Part shown: positions 47,161 through 57,070 of the stretch, one piece after another
Layout of the letters: every line of letters starts with the position of its first letter
How positions within the stretch are numbered: the first letter of the stretch is position 1
NCBI GenBank assembly: GCA_009746045.1
Contig: RPFO01000787.1
Coordinates: forward strand, 1-60,390
Direction: 5' to 3'
Length of the DNA stretch: 60,390 nucleotides
Source: Mesostigma viride
Lineage: Eukaryota > Streptophyta > Mesostigmatophyceae > Mesostigmatales > Mesostigmataceae
The notes under the pieces: generated by a model
What the model was told of the DNA's origin: nothing
What the model saw: only the letters and a program-made list of their open reading frames with translations
The model's database searches: none
Translations under genes and position numbers: made by a program

Positions 47161-47447
47161 CTGCCAAAGTAGGTGATGATCTTGAACGCGGGGCACCACT
47201 TCTTGAACTCAGTCTCCCAGTTGACCATGACGCTGGTCGGCACGACGATTAGATGCGGTCCCCACACGCCCTTGTCACACGCCAGGTGCGCCAGCAGCGA
47301 GATCGTCATGATCGTCTTGCCCAGGCCCATCTCGTCGGCCAGGATGCCGTTGAGCCGCCGCTCGTACATGGTGACCAGCCAGTCGAGGCCGATGTGCTGG
47401 TACTCGCGCAGGCCGTGCTTGAGGAGGAAGGGGACCTTGGTCTTTAC
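47161..47447 (-). CDS. SWR1: SWR1-type remodeller, exon 6 (Walker A, motifs I-Ia)
   Basis: This is the start of the ATPase core: VKTKVPFLLKHGLREYQHIG, LDWLVTMYERRLNGILADEM, GLGKTIMTISLLAHLACDKG, VWGPHLIVVPTSVMVNWETE and FKKWCPAFKIITYFG. The Walker A lysine in GLGKT is present. Compared with yeast Swr1 and human SRCAP the block is highly conserved. The acceptor is CCGGCAG. Confidence 0.97.
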
Positions 47448-48134
47448 CTGCCGGTGGTGGGATCCATGTTTATGCGGGCACACGACCGCGCCGACGGAAG
47501 CGAGGCCCGTAAGAAGGAAGAAGGTGAGCATATTCCAAGATGAAAACACCGTGTAATAAACACCATGTATTCCAAGCATCCAGCTGGGCATGCGGCACGC
47601 GCTGGCATGCAGAGAACAGCCTGGCAGGCAACCAACCCACTAGTGGACGTTCCAGGGTCAAATAAGCCTCCATGGCCAGTGGCAAAGCGGGCAGGCGTGG
47701 CTATGGCTGACCCAGACCAGATAAACTGCAGCACGACCACATCACCACGTTGACATCTCCCTGGACTCCTTCTGGGCAGGCATGGCAAGCGCACACCACA
47801 ACATGCCTTGTGCTAAGAACACCTAGATTACTAGCTAGCAATTGCCTGGATGATAGGTGGCAGGAAATACGTGGCAAGAGTGGCAGGCAGAAAACTCACC
47901 ATGGCTCTGCTCCTTCGCCTCTCACCCTTCTCCTTGTCCTGCTTCCACCCCTTGTGCACAAACCCCGCACTCACCTGTGTGGTCAGCAGCGCTGTGCATA
48001 CACCCCGCACGCACCTGTGTGGTCAGCAGCGCTGTGCATACACCCCGCACGCACCTGTGTGGTCAGCAGCGCTGTGCATACACCCCGCACGCACCTGTGT
48101 GGTCAGCAGCGCTGTGCATACACCCCACACCCAC
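47448..48134 (-). other. SWR1 intron 5
   Basis: A 687-bp intron. Its first 167 bases are a tandem array of the exon 5 donor region, listed separately. The remainder is unique. Confidence 0.9.
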
Positions 48135-48155
48135 CTGTGTGGTCAGCAGAGTGTA
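47968..48155 (-). repeat. 40-bp tandem repeat containing a 5' splice site, 4 intronic copies plus the exon end
   Basis: Four 40-bp units start at 47,968, 48,008, 48,048 and 48,088, and a fifth, partial one at 48,128 is the real end of exon 5. On the sense strand each unit carries CTGACCACACAG|GTGMGT, meaning the exon end plus a consensus donor. The intron therefore begins with five near-identical donor sites in a row. Confidence 0.9.
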
Positions 48156-48743
48156 TCCTGTGGGCTGCGCGGCCGATGCTGCCGCAGCCGCGTCCTCCAG
48201 CCGCTCCTTATTGGTTCTGCCGTCCGCCACCTCCTCCCCCTCACCATCCGCTGCGCTGCTTGGCCGCGGCTCCTGACTGGCATCTCCATCCCCGCCCACC
48301 ATCGAGATGCCACCCTCGCCTTCAACTGTGGGTGCTACTTCGGTGGCAGTGACAAGGCCACCGACAGCGCCACAATGACTGATCAGGGCACCATCACCAC
48401 CGTCAGCAACATGAGCGGCCCCCATTGATGATGCACCCAGCGAGCCAGTTAAAGATCCCACTTCCGCGTCCATGCCACTGGCTGTCCTGCGCGGCTCCTG
48501 CTCATGCCCTTCTGCTGGACCCTCGGTGACCGCTGCCCGTGTGTCGGCACCAACCGCCTCCGCACTTGGCCCATCCTTGGCCGTGCCGACTGTTAGCTCA
48601 GCTGACATGACGGCTGCGCCCTCGCGGTCTCCTGCCTCGTCCACATCCATGGCATCCGCTGGATGATCATCCGCATCCGCGTCTCCCTCATCTTCGCCAC
48701 TCTGGGACGAGCCCTCGCCCGAGTCCTCGTCGGAATGCGCGGC
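48135..48743 (-). CDS. SWR1: SWR1-type remodeller, exon 5 (acidic linker before the ATPase)
   Basis: The exon starts AAHSDEDSGEGSSQSGEDEG and ends RLEDAAAAASAAQPTGYTL then LTTQ, where AQPTGxTLxTTQV is the family's lead-in to the ATPase. In between lies a low-complexity acidic and Ala/Gly linker. The acceptor is ATGACAG. The donor is ACACAG|GTGGGT in the genuine copy, with four more donor copies downstream. Confidence 0.92.
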
Positions 48744-49384
48744 CTGTCATGGCGGACAACAAAATAAAAGGGAAATAGGGATGTTGTGGGCGTGGTGCGC
48801 GCGTGAGCGCAAAGCGACGATGCAGCCAACAGGACCGCCAGGACAAGCCACATGCCGATAGACGCCAGTAGCTACCAGACAATCAGCGCAGCTTGGAAGT
48901 TGGAGAATCCGGACCATGGCAGCTCGAGCTGGCTATAATAACACACATACACTACCTACACACATGAATGACAACAGCTGGCTGCGCACAGCAGCGACGG
49001 CCCTTGACAACTTCAATGGGACGGTGCTGTGGCAAAGAGTTCCCAACCCACGCGTTTCCACCCAGCTCTCCCGTCACCCCTGGACCACAGCTTGCCAGGC
49101 GCATTGCGAACATGCGACCACGTGTGTGCATTTGACCAACAAGTGTGCAGTGGACCCCAAACCACGGGCAACTATCAGCTCTGGTGAGAACGTCTAGCCA
49201 GGGGCTTCTGCACCGCACACCCACATGAGATCAGGTTGTGTGCCCGTGCACTACACACCCGCATGCCATCAAGCAGCATCAAGCCTGGCCGCTTGACACT
49301 GACATGACACATCCCCATCAAGCCACTAGCATGCATATCCCACACCAGCACACCCCATCCAGCCGCGTGTGTGGGCGTCCCTAC
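48744..49384 (-). other. SWR1 intron 4
   Basis: A 641-bp intron. It carries a 28-bp fragment of the foldback element (48,902-48,929, one mismatch), evidence that this element family inserts in genes. Otherwise nothing is recognisable. Confidence 0.85.
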
Positions 49385-49450
49385 CATGGCCCGGTATCGC
49401 GCCAAGATGTCCTCCAGCGACATGTTCTGCTCCTCACGCAGGCGGTCCAG
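49385..49450 (-). CDS. SWR1: SWR1-type remodeller, exon 4 (microexon completing the third acidic module)
   Basis: A 22-codon exon, LDRLREEQNMSLEDILARYR then AM. With the end of exon 3 it completes a third copy of the module DDERT...EEL..L..E..M..E.LLA.YR. Acceptor GCGCCAG and donor ATG|GTAGGG are both phase 0. Confidence 0.85.
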
Positions 49451-50127
49451 CTGGCGCGCCCACGTCGCACGGTGCATACACACAAGCACAAGCACCCGTC
49501 CAAGCATATGCCCAAGCACAAACACGAGCGCAAGCACAGGCATGTTCACACGGGGCGTGAGCACATGCACACGGGATGTGTCCACACTGCGACGATGTCA
49601 ACAGGGCCACGGATGCAGATGCAAAACAAACACTGTCAGCATAATGGGAAGCAACTTCGTGGAGGTTGTTCGCATCCTCGGACACGTTTGATTTGGTGTG
49701 AAAAGAAGCTAACACGTGTTAGGCAGACAGCACGGCAAGAGGACGAACAAGGTCCATTGTGCTCGCATAGCAGCAACACCCTGGCAAACGGCCAACAAAC
49801 ACTAAGAAAAGGCAATGTCACATGGTCTTCATTGATAACAGTGGAACAAGAGTCACTACGGTTTCCTTGAAGCCTTGTGCAGCTGCCAGGTGAAACCATA
49901 AGGGATCCGCGTGGGGAAACAAGAGCACATACGAACAAGTACAGGGCCGCCTCAGCGCCACCTCAACGACAGAGAACGGAAACCACAGACTACGGAAACC
50001 ACGTACTACTCACGACCAAAACCCAAACTCATGTCTGCCACGACCATGACAAAAGCATTAAGGAAACAACAAGCGCCAGCACAACTCCGTGACAAACTAT
50101 CAACGACACAACCAAGCGCCAGTTCAC
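49451..50127 (-). other. SWR1 intron 3
   Basis: A 677-bp intron between exons 3 and 4. No recognisable gene or repeat. Confidence 0.85.
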
Positions 50128-52704
50128 CTCGGCGGCGTGGTCCTCCCCCGCCGCGAGCGCCTCCTCCTCTGCCATCGTGCGCTCGTCGTCCTCCTCCTCA
50201 CCACCGTCAAATTCACTGCCGCCGTCGTCACTGTCATCCTCGTCCGGGCCCTCTTGTGCGGCACGGTTGGCGTAGAACTGCACAAACATGGCGCCACCCC
50301 CCGATGATGAGCTGGCATCGACCGCCCTGGACGACGACCCTGCACTGGTCCCACCAGCGCGCGCGGCGAGGCGGGGTTGCCTGCTCATTATGGGCGCTGA
50401 GGCGCCCACATGCGCGTCATCTACCGGCACGCCCTTGCCCTTGTCTACTACTGGTGTCGGTGGTGCTTGTTCCGCAGGGAGAGATGACTGGACTACCCCC
50501 TGTGCATGACGGGGCGGAGAAAGAAGAGCATCCTCACGTTTCGGGGAAAGCAACCCCTCCACACTCGACCCATGCCCAATTATCATTCTCAAGTCCTGCA
50601 CATGCGTATGTGCACTTTGCGCACCCCCACTGGCAACTCCACTAGACGCCACTGCCCTTCCGTCCCAAGTTTCCGTTTCCTCCACCTTCGCGTGGTCAAC
50701 ATCACTCGCTGGCACATGCACAGGGGCCGATAGTGCCAGGTCGGACACAGCAGGGTGTGCTTCCCCATGTTTCACGTCAAGAGGCACATCCACCTGTGCC
50801 GGCTCCACCCCCCGCTCATCCCTGCACCCACCATCGCCCCCCCCACCATCATCCATGCCCACATCATCCCCACCACCATCACTGCCACCACCATCCTCGC
50901 TCTCGCGATCAGTCTCCTCGCCATGCTGGCGGCGGTACATCGCCAGCAACTCCTCGATCGGCATCTCCCCCTCCTTCCGCAGCGCCGCCAGCTCATCGTG
51001 CCACCGGCCTGCGCCGCCCTCCGCCTCCAGAGCGAGCTCGTCCTCTTCTAGCGTCCGCTCGTCATCCTCCTCCTCCTGCCCGTCCCCCGCCACCCACTCC
51101 TGCATGCTTGCCTCGTCATTATCACCCTCTTCACCACCCTGGTAGAGCGCCTGCGACCAGTGCAGCTTCGCCTTGGTGACAAAGCCACCATCAACAAGAC
51201 CCTGTCCCGCGCTGCCAGCTGGCGCAGCCCTGCTAGGCCCAGTCACTAATGCCGCACCCTCAGCCACCACTGACTTTTTGTCTGTCATTTCCGCATCCTC
51301 CATCTTTACATCACAATTGCCAATTAGCGGCACAGGCGCAAGGGCCACCGATGCCCACTCCCCAGAGGCAGGCTGTGGCCCGGCTTCTCCATCACGAGGC
51401 ACTTCCGCCTGTGCTGGCCCCACCCCTCGGCCCTCGCTCCAACCACCAGCATCCCCACCCTTGACACCGTGATCGTCATCACCGACACTGACACCCCCTC
51501 CATCACCATCACCACCATGATCACTGGCCGTCCCACCATCGCCCTCACCATCACCATCATCCTCGCTGTCACTCATCCCCCCCCTTTCCCTGCGGTACAT
51601 CGCCAGCAACTCCTCGATAGGCATCTCTCCCTCCTTGCGCAGCGCCGCCAGCTCATCGCGCCACCGGCCCACGCCGCCCTCCGCCTCCAGAGCGCGCTCA
51701 TCCTCTTCTAGCGTCCGCTCGTCATCCTCCTCCTCCTGCCATTCCCCCGCCACCCACTCCTGCATGCTAGCCTCGTCATTATCTCCCTCCTCGCCACCCT
51801 GGTAGAGCGCCTGCGACCAGTGCAGCTTTGCCTTGACGGGACGGTCACTGTCCACGAGCCCTTTTCCCGTGGTGCCGCTGGGCACTGCACCACTAGGCCT
51901 AGCCGCAGGCAATGTGCTGCCCTTCTCCACAAGGCGGTCTCTACCTTCTGAGCCAGCACGCCTGGCAGGCTCATCAAGCAAAGCCGCTGCCTCGACAGCA
52001 TGTGGCACCACCTGCTTGTCGCCCCTTACTGCTGCCGCCCGCAACGGCGCCGCATCCCCGACGGTGCCCTTGCTGGCATCCCCCTTGACGCCAGCAGTCA
52101 ACGGCGTAGCTGCCTTGTCTGCTGTGGTCGGCACTCCCTGAGGACCAGCCGCGTCATCAGCCGCGCGCGCCAGCAACACCCCCGACGATGTGGATGCCCG
52201 CCCCACCGCTCTGCTTCCATCTGGCCCGCTGGTCCCTGGTCCACCGGTGGCTTGGGTTAGCACAGCAGCCTGCTCTGCACTGCCTCCACTGGCGTTCATC
52301 AACACTGCCTTGCTCGCCCCTGCATCCACATTGCTCTCGTCTGTAGTGCCCGCTCCGCTAGTAGCTGCAGCAGACCCAGCACCAGCGGTTGCGGCACTGC
52401 CACCCGCCTTGCCAGTCTCAGCACCCTCCACGACATGCGTGCCCTTGCTGGATGTAGCCGCTGATGCTGGGCTGCCAGCGGCCCCGTCGGTGAGGCGTGG
52501 CAGCAGCAAGTTCTCGGCCAGCAGCGTCGAGTAGCGCTCTGTCTGGCCGACCAGGAAGTCGAGGTGCTTGTCCATCGCACGCTTCTTCTTGGACGCGAGG
52601 ATGGCCTGGTGCTTGTAGCGGACGAGGCAGTCGATCTTTCCCCAGAAGGACATGACCTGGCGGCAGATGTGCTGCGCCGTGCGCCGCATGTGCTGCTTCT
52701 CCTC
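50128..52704 (-). CDS. SWR1: SWR1-type remodeller, exon 3 (end of HSA domain, duplicated acidic modules)
   Basis: The exon begins EEKQHMRRTAQHICRQVMSF, WGKIDCLVRYKHQAILASKK and HLDFLVGQTERYSTLLAENL. This is the end of the HSA domain and the post-HSA region, which in relatives bind actin and actin-related proteins. A long Ala/Thr/Gly linker follows, then two nearly identical copies (51,594-51,836 and 50,934-51,176) of KLHWSQALYQGGEEGDNDEA...EEEDDERTLEEDE...EGEMPIEELLAMYRR. They are spaced exactly 660 bp apart. A third, divergent copy starts at the exon end (EEEDDERTMAEEEALAAG) and finishes in exon 4. In this family such blocks precede the ATPase and are linked to H2A.Z-H2B binding. The acceptor is CGCCACAG and the donor is GAG|GTGAAC. 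Confidence 0.93.
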
Positions 52705-53443
52705 CTGTGGCGTGCAGGCGCGAGCAGACACGCGCGGTCCAACCAGGAAATATTGTGCGTGGTTAGTGGAAACACAAATTGTTCCCTGCAATGCCAAACA
52801 GGAAAAGAAGCAGTCCCCCTGCGGCAATACACAGGAGGGGGGGCATCCTTGCGAGGTGGCGAAGAGGCGTGAACATTGCGCCACACAAGGGTAAATCACC
52901 CGTGGAGGCGATGGGGCGCGACCGGGCACGCACGGAGCAGGCTACCAATGGGTGGTGGCAGGTGAGCAACCGCAAATGGGAGTGACGGGAGACATGCCTG
53001 CCATCATGTCTGCCACCATGGCTGCCACCATGTCGCCAACCAGACATGTCTGCCAACAGGAGATTCCATATCTGCCACCATATCTGCTACCAAGCGGACC
53101 CTTTAAGTCCCCGCAGGCCACGCCTTCACCAGAAGGGACTTACAACAACGATTACAACTACAGAGCATCTTCAAACAAGTATAGAGGGTCGCCAACATCA
53201 CGGTGGCAGCGTATGCAGGGCAGTACCATGCTGATTCATCGGGTAGGGAGTATCACACGATGGGCAGGATCAGGAGCATATGATTGCAGGGCGAAACCAA
53301 CTGTTTAGGGTTCACGGCCAAGGCCCCTATGGCGACCCCTCATGAAAGCCGCCAAATCCCATCGTTGTGAGCCCTACCCCCTCCTAGGGGGTTATGCGGG
53401 TGACGCGTAGATCACGACCCAGGCATGGTCAGTAGGAACTCAC
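52705..53443 (-). other. SWR1 intron 2
   Basis: A 739-bp intron interrupting the HSA domain. It includes a run of short repeats built on CATGTCTGCCACCATG (53,000-53,090). Otherwise it is unique. Confidence 0.85.
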
Positions 53444-53551
53444 CTTTGCGCGGCGCAGCTGGCGTGATTCGATGTGCAGGTCCGACTTGCTGACCTTGGT
53501 GGCCAGCTTCTTGGCCTGTGCGCTCTTCCACTTGCGTTCGCGTTGGAAGTC
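53444..53551 (-). CDS. SWR1: SWR1-type remodeller, exon 2 (HSA domain core)
   Basis: A 36-codon exon, DFQRERKWKSAQAKKLATKV then SKSDLHIESRQLRRAK, the basic core helix of the HSA domain. Acceptor CGCGCAG and donor AAAG|GTGAGT are phase 0 on both sides. The join to exon 1 reads EWLAK-DFQRERKWK, as in PIE1 and SRCAP. Confidence 0.94.
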
Positions 53552-53695
53552 CTGCGCGCGACACCCAGGCACACGCATTCAAGTAGTCGAAAATTAAGAC
53601 AAGGCGAGCATACTAAAGACCTATGGACGCATGCTCATGTGGCCATGGGGAGCCGGACACTGCAAAACGATTTCAACCCATGTGACCGATGGACC

Positions 53696-53965
53696 GATGC
53701 TATCATACGATCGTATCGCCTAGTGATGACACACCTCAATAATGCTATCATACGATCGTATCGCGTAGGGATGACACACCTCAATAATGCTATCATACGA
53801 TCGTATCGCGTAGGGACGACACACCTCAATAATGCTATCAAACGATCATATCGCGTAGGGATGACACACCTCAATAATGCTATCATACGATCGTACCGCG
53901 TAGGGATGACACACCTCAATAATGCTATCATACGATCGTATCGCGTAGGGATGACACACCTCAAT
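53696..53965. repeat. 45-bp minisatellite with palindromic core, six copies
   Basis: Six units of 45 bp start at 53,696, 53,741, 53,786, 53,831, 53,876 and 53,921. Most contain the 12-bp palindrome ATACGATCGTAT followed by CGCGTAGGGATGACACACC. Identity between units is high, with only one to four changes each. Confidence 0.95.
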
Positions 53966-54340
53966 AATGCACATGTCAACCCACCAACATCCCCAGTCTT
54001 GGAAGGCAAGTGGCTTCCCTACCCCTTTCCCACGGTCTGCCCGTCTTCGCCATGCCCACCTATACACCCATCCCAGGAACCACCACCAAGGTGTTCCACA
54101 CAAAACGCCCGGAAGCCTAGCGATATCCACGCCACAGGCAAGAAACCTGCAGGCATAGCCCAAAACTGATACGTCTTCAACACACCCCAAACAACATGTC
54201 ACAACACATGCAACGGTTAGTCACTATGGCGCCATTCTCTGCCGTAGCCAGCCCGCCCCTCCCCTGCCACTACTGGCACCTACACCAGACGACCACACAA
54301 CCATCTTCTACCAGCCAGCATGCACCATTACCCCACCACT

Positions 54341-55455
54341 CCCTCCCCTTCCCTCCCCTTCCCTCCCCTTCCCTCCCCTTCCCTCCCCTTCCCTCCCCTT
54401 CCCTCCCCTCCCCTCCCCTTCCCTCCCCTTCCCTCCCCTCCCCTCCCCTCCCTCCCCTCCCTCCCCTCCTCCCTCCTCCCCTCCCTCCCCTCCCTCCCCT
54501 CCTGCCCTCCCCTTCCCTCCCCTTCCCTCCCCTTCCCTCCCCTTCCCTCCTTCCCTCCCCTTCCCTCCCCTTCCCTCCCTTCCCTCCCCTTCCCTCCCTT
54601 CCCTCCCCTTCCCTCCCCTTCCCTCCCCTTCCCTCCCCTTCCCTCCCCTTCCCTCCCCTTCCCTCCCCTTCCCTCCCCTTCCCTCCCCTTCCCTCCCCTT
54701 CCTCCCCTTCCCTCCCTTCCCTCCCCTTCCCTCCCCTTCCCTCCCTTCCCTCCCCTTCCCTCCCCTTCCCTCCCCTTCCTCCCCTTCCCTCCCCTTCCTC
54801 CCCTCCCCCCTCCCCTTCCTCCCTTCCCTCCCCTTCCCTCCCCTTCCCTCCCCTTCCCTCCCCTTCCCTCCCCTTCCCTCCCTTCCCTCCCCTTCCCTCC
54901 CCTTCCCTCCCTTCCCTCCCCTTCCCTCCCCTTCCCTCCCCTTCCCTCCCCTTCCCTCCCCTTCCTCCCCTTCCTCCCCTTCCCTCCCCTTCCCTCCCCT
55001 TCCTCCTTCCCTCCCTTCCCTCCCCTTCCCTCCCCTTCCTCCTTCCTCTTCCCTCCCCTTCCCTCCCCTTCCCTCCCCTTCCCTCCCTTCCCCTCCCTTC
55101 CCTCCCCTTCCCTCCCCTTCCCTCCCTTCTCCCTCCCTTCCCTCCCCTTCCCTCCCCTTCCCTCCCCTTCCCTCCCCTTCCCTCCCCTTCCCTCCCTTCC
55201 TCCTTCCCCTTCCCTCCCTTCCCTCCCCTTCCCTCCCCTTCCTCCCTTCCCTCCCTTCCTCCCCTTCCCTCCCCTTCCTCCCCTTCCCTCCCCTTCCCTC
55301 CCTTCCCTCCCCTTCCCTCCCCTTCCCTCCCCTTCCTCCCCTTCCCTCCCTTCCCTCCCTTCCTCCCCTTCCCTCCTTCCCTCCCCTTCCCTCCCCTTCC
55401 CTCTCCTTCCCTCCCTTCCTCCCCTTCCCTCCCGTTCCTCCCCTTCCCTTCCCCC
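54341..55455. repeat. 1.1-kb (CCCTTCCCTC)n polypyrimidine array
   Basis: Nearly uninterrupted C/T on the plus strand, built on TCCCCTTCCC with variable T and C run lengths. Purine-pyrimidine asymmetry and local mirror symmetry make triplex (H-DNA) and, on the G-rich strand, quadruplex structures possible. Its open frames in several phases are an artefact. Confidence 0.97.
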
Positions 55456-55648
55456 CCTTTCCCCCCTGCCCCTCCAGGCCCACACTGGCAACAAAAAACG
55501 CACGAACTCCACGGCGCCATGCACCCTGTCATATGCCCTCACCACGCCGAACCTCTCCATCTCCTGCCACCACTGGCGCCGACACCAAGCTACCAGAGAG
55601 CTAGTTGGTACCAGGAAAAGTGCACACACCCTGTCGCATGCTCCTCAC

Positions 55649-57070
55649 CTTGGCCAACCACTCCATCTCCTCCAGCAGATAGTCCCAGTGCACTTTGGGC
55701 CGAGCAGGTTCCGGGAAACGCGGCAACCGCGACGCCGCCATGACCACCGCCCCGTGCCGCTGGATTTCGGCCGCTTGCTCCAATATCGCGTCCTCCTCAG
55801 CAAGCGTTTCCTCCGACACTTCCACCCCCGCCATGCCCGCATCACCATCACTATCATCGTCACTACCCGCACCCTCCATAGCACCAACCTCGTCAGAGGC
55901 CGAGCGAACCAGCGGCCGAACGACAGCTGGCTCCCTGGCAGGTCCCATCCCCGCGACCCCAAGTTTCCTCGTCTCGGGACCCACGGATGCAACTTTTGGG
56001 GCAGGCCGCGCACGCAGGGAGCGACTCTCCCCTGTCTGGGCCCCCTGTGGAGGCGTGGGGGCGGGGACAGTGGCGGGGGGGTTGGGCGCTGATGGCTGCG
56101 GGGGAGCCTGCCCGCGCGGTGACGCCCTCTTATTCGCAATGTACTTGGGCTGGGTGGGCGGGTCTGGCAGCAGGTGCAGCAGCTCCCCCTGACCGTCCTC
56201 TTTTTTCGCATCCCCACCCGCCACCATGGCAGACATGGACGCCTTGCTACGCCGGCCAGGTGCACCCACTTGTTTGCTGGCCCTGTCCACATCCACCCCA
56301 TTGGTGGTGCCGGGTGCAGCCGCCTGTGGGGGGCTGGCGGGCCGTTTGGCGCGCAGAGTTGGCGTCGATGCTTTCTTGGCCGCCACCTCTGCTGGTACTG
56401 CAGTAACAGAAGCCCCGGCCATGGCCGGAGGGGGACCGCTGCTGGCGCTCCCACTGGGTTTCCTGGGTGGTGTGGCCACCTGTGCACCTGCAGAGGTTGC
56501 CTGCACGCCCGCAGCAGCACCTCCCTGTGCGCGCAGGCGCGTGACTCGTGGCGTCACCGTGAGGCCGGCACCGCTGCCGTCCACGTGGATATGCCCCGGC
56601 GCCTGCCCTTCTACCGGTGAGGCCACACACGAGCCGCCAGCAGCTGCTGCCTTGACATCAGGGGGGGACGCGCGGACAGCGGGTGTGGCGTTGGCAGCAC
56701 TCCCTGCTGCAGCCCGCCGGTGGGGTTTTGCGGCGCCCCCTCGCGACTTGCGGTCGCCATCACGGACCCCGGCCGGCTCCGACGCCACGCCTCCCTCATG
56801 GGAGGGCTCGTCCTGCGTCACTCCCATGGAAGCAGGGACCCTGGCAGACGGCGTGGTCCAGCCATCCGCGCTGCCTGGCTTGGAGGAGTTGATGTAGCGG
56901 GACACGGAGACATCCGCCCCTGGCCGCGCTGGCGAGGGGCCGAGGAAGGGGCTTTCCTGTTGGGTGCTACCATTCTCCTGTGCGTTGGGCCGCCCATGGT
57001 AACCGATATGGCTTCCCTCCTTGGCTGGCTCCTCCACGATGGTTTCAGGATCCCCATTTGCATCGCCCAT
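55649..57070 (-). CDS. SWR1: SWR1-type remodeller, exon 1 (N-terminus to HSA)
   Basis: The whole gene encodes a Snf2-family ATPase of the SWR1 class, which exchanges nucleosomal H2A for H2A.Z in the nucleus. The 14 exons give about 4,316 codons, against roughly 1,500 in yeast Swr1, 2,050 in PIE1 and 3,200 in SRCAP. Exon 1 encodes 474 residues of Pro/Ala/Gly-rich, basic and low-complexity sequence. It ends with an acidic VSEETLAEEDAILEQAAEIQ stretch and RPKVHWDYLLEEMEWLAK, the start of the HSA domain. I chose ATG 57,070 (MGDANGD). The frame stays open a little further upstream, and CTCAG at about 57,083-57,087 could be an acceptor, so an earlier exon cannot be excluded. The donor is AAG|GTGAGG. 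Confidence 0.88.

Larger units (their letters stand above)
53552..55648 (-). other. SWR1 intron 1, filled with simple repeats
   Basis: A 2.1-kb intron. More than half of it is the 1.1-kb pyrimidine-rich (plus strand) array and a six-copy 45-bp minisatellite, both listed separately. The transcript strand is therefore strongly purine-rich (GGGAAGGGGAGG type) for over 1 kb. Confidence 0.9.

Noticed and set aside
47968-48155. CRISPR-like array
   Set aside because: Units are contiguous with no spacers, in a eukaryotic intron, and include the exon end.
53696-53965. CRISPR-like array because of regular palindromes
   Set aside because: No variable spacers; a simple minisatellite in an intron.
54196-56092. 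Pro/Leu/Ser and Gly/Lys/Glu-rich open frames over the pyrimidine array
   Set aside because: Low-complexity translations of a simple repeat inside a SWR1 intron.
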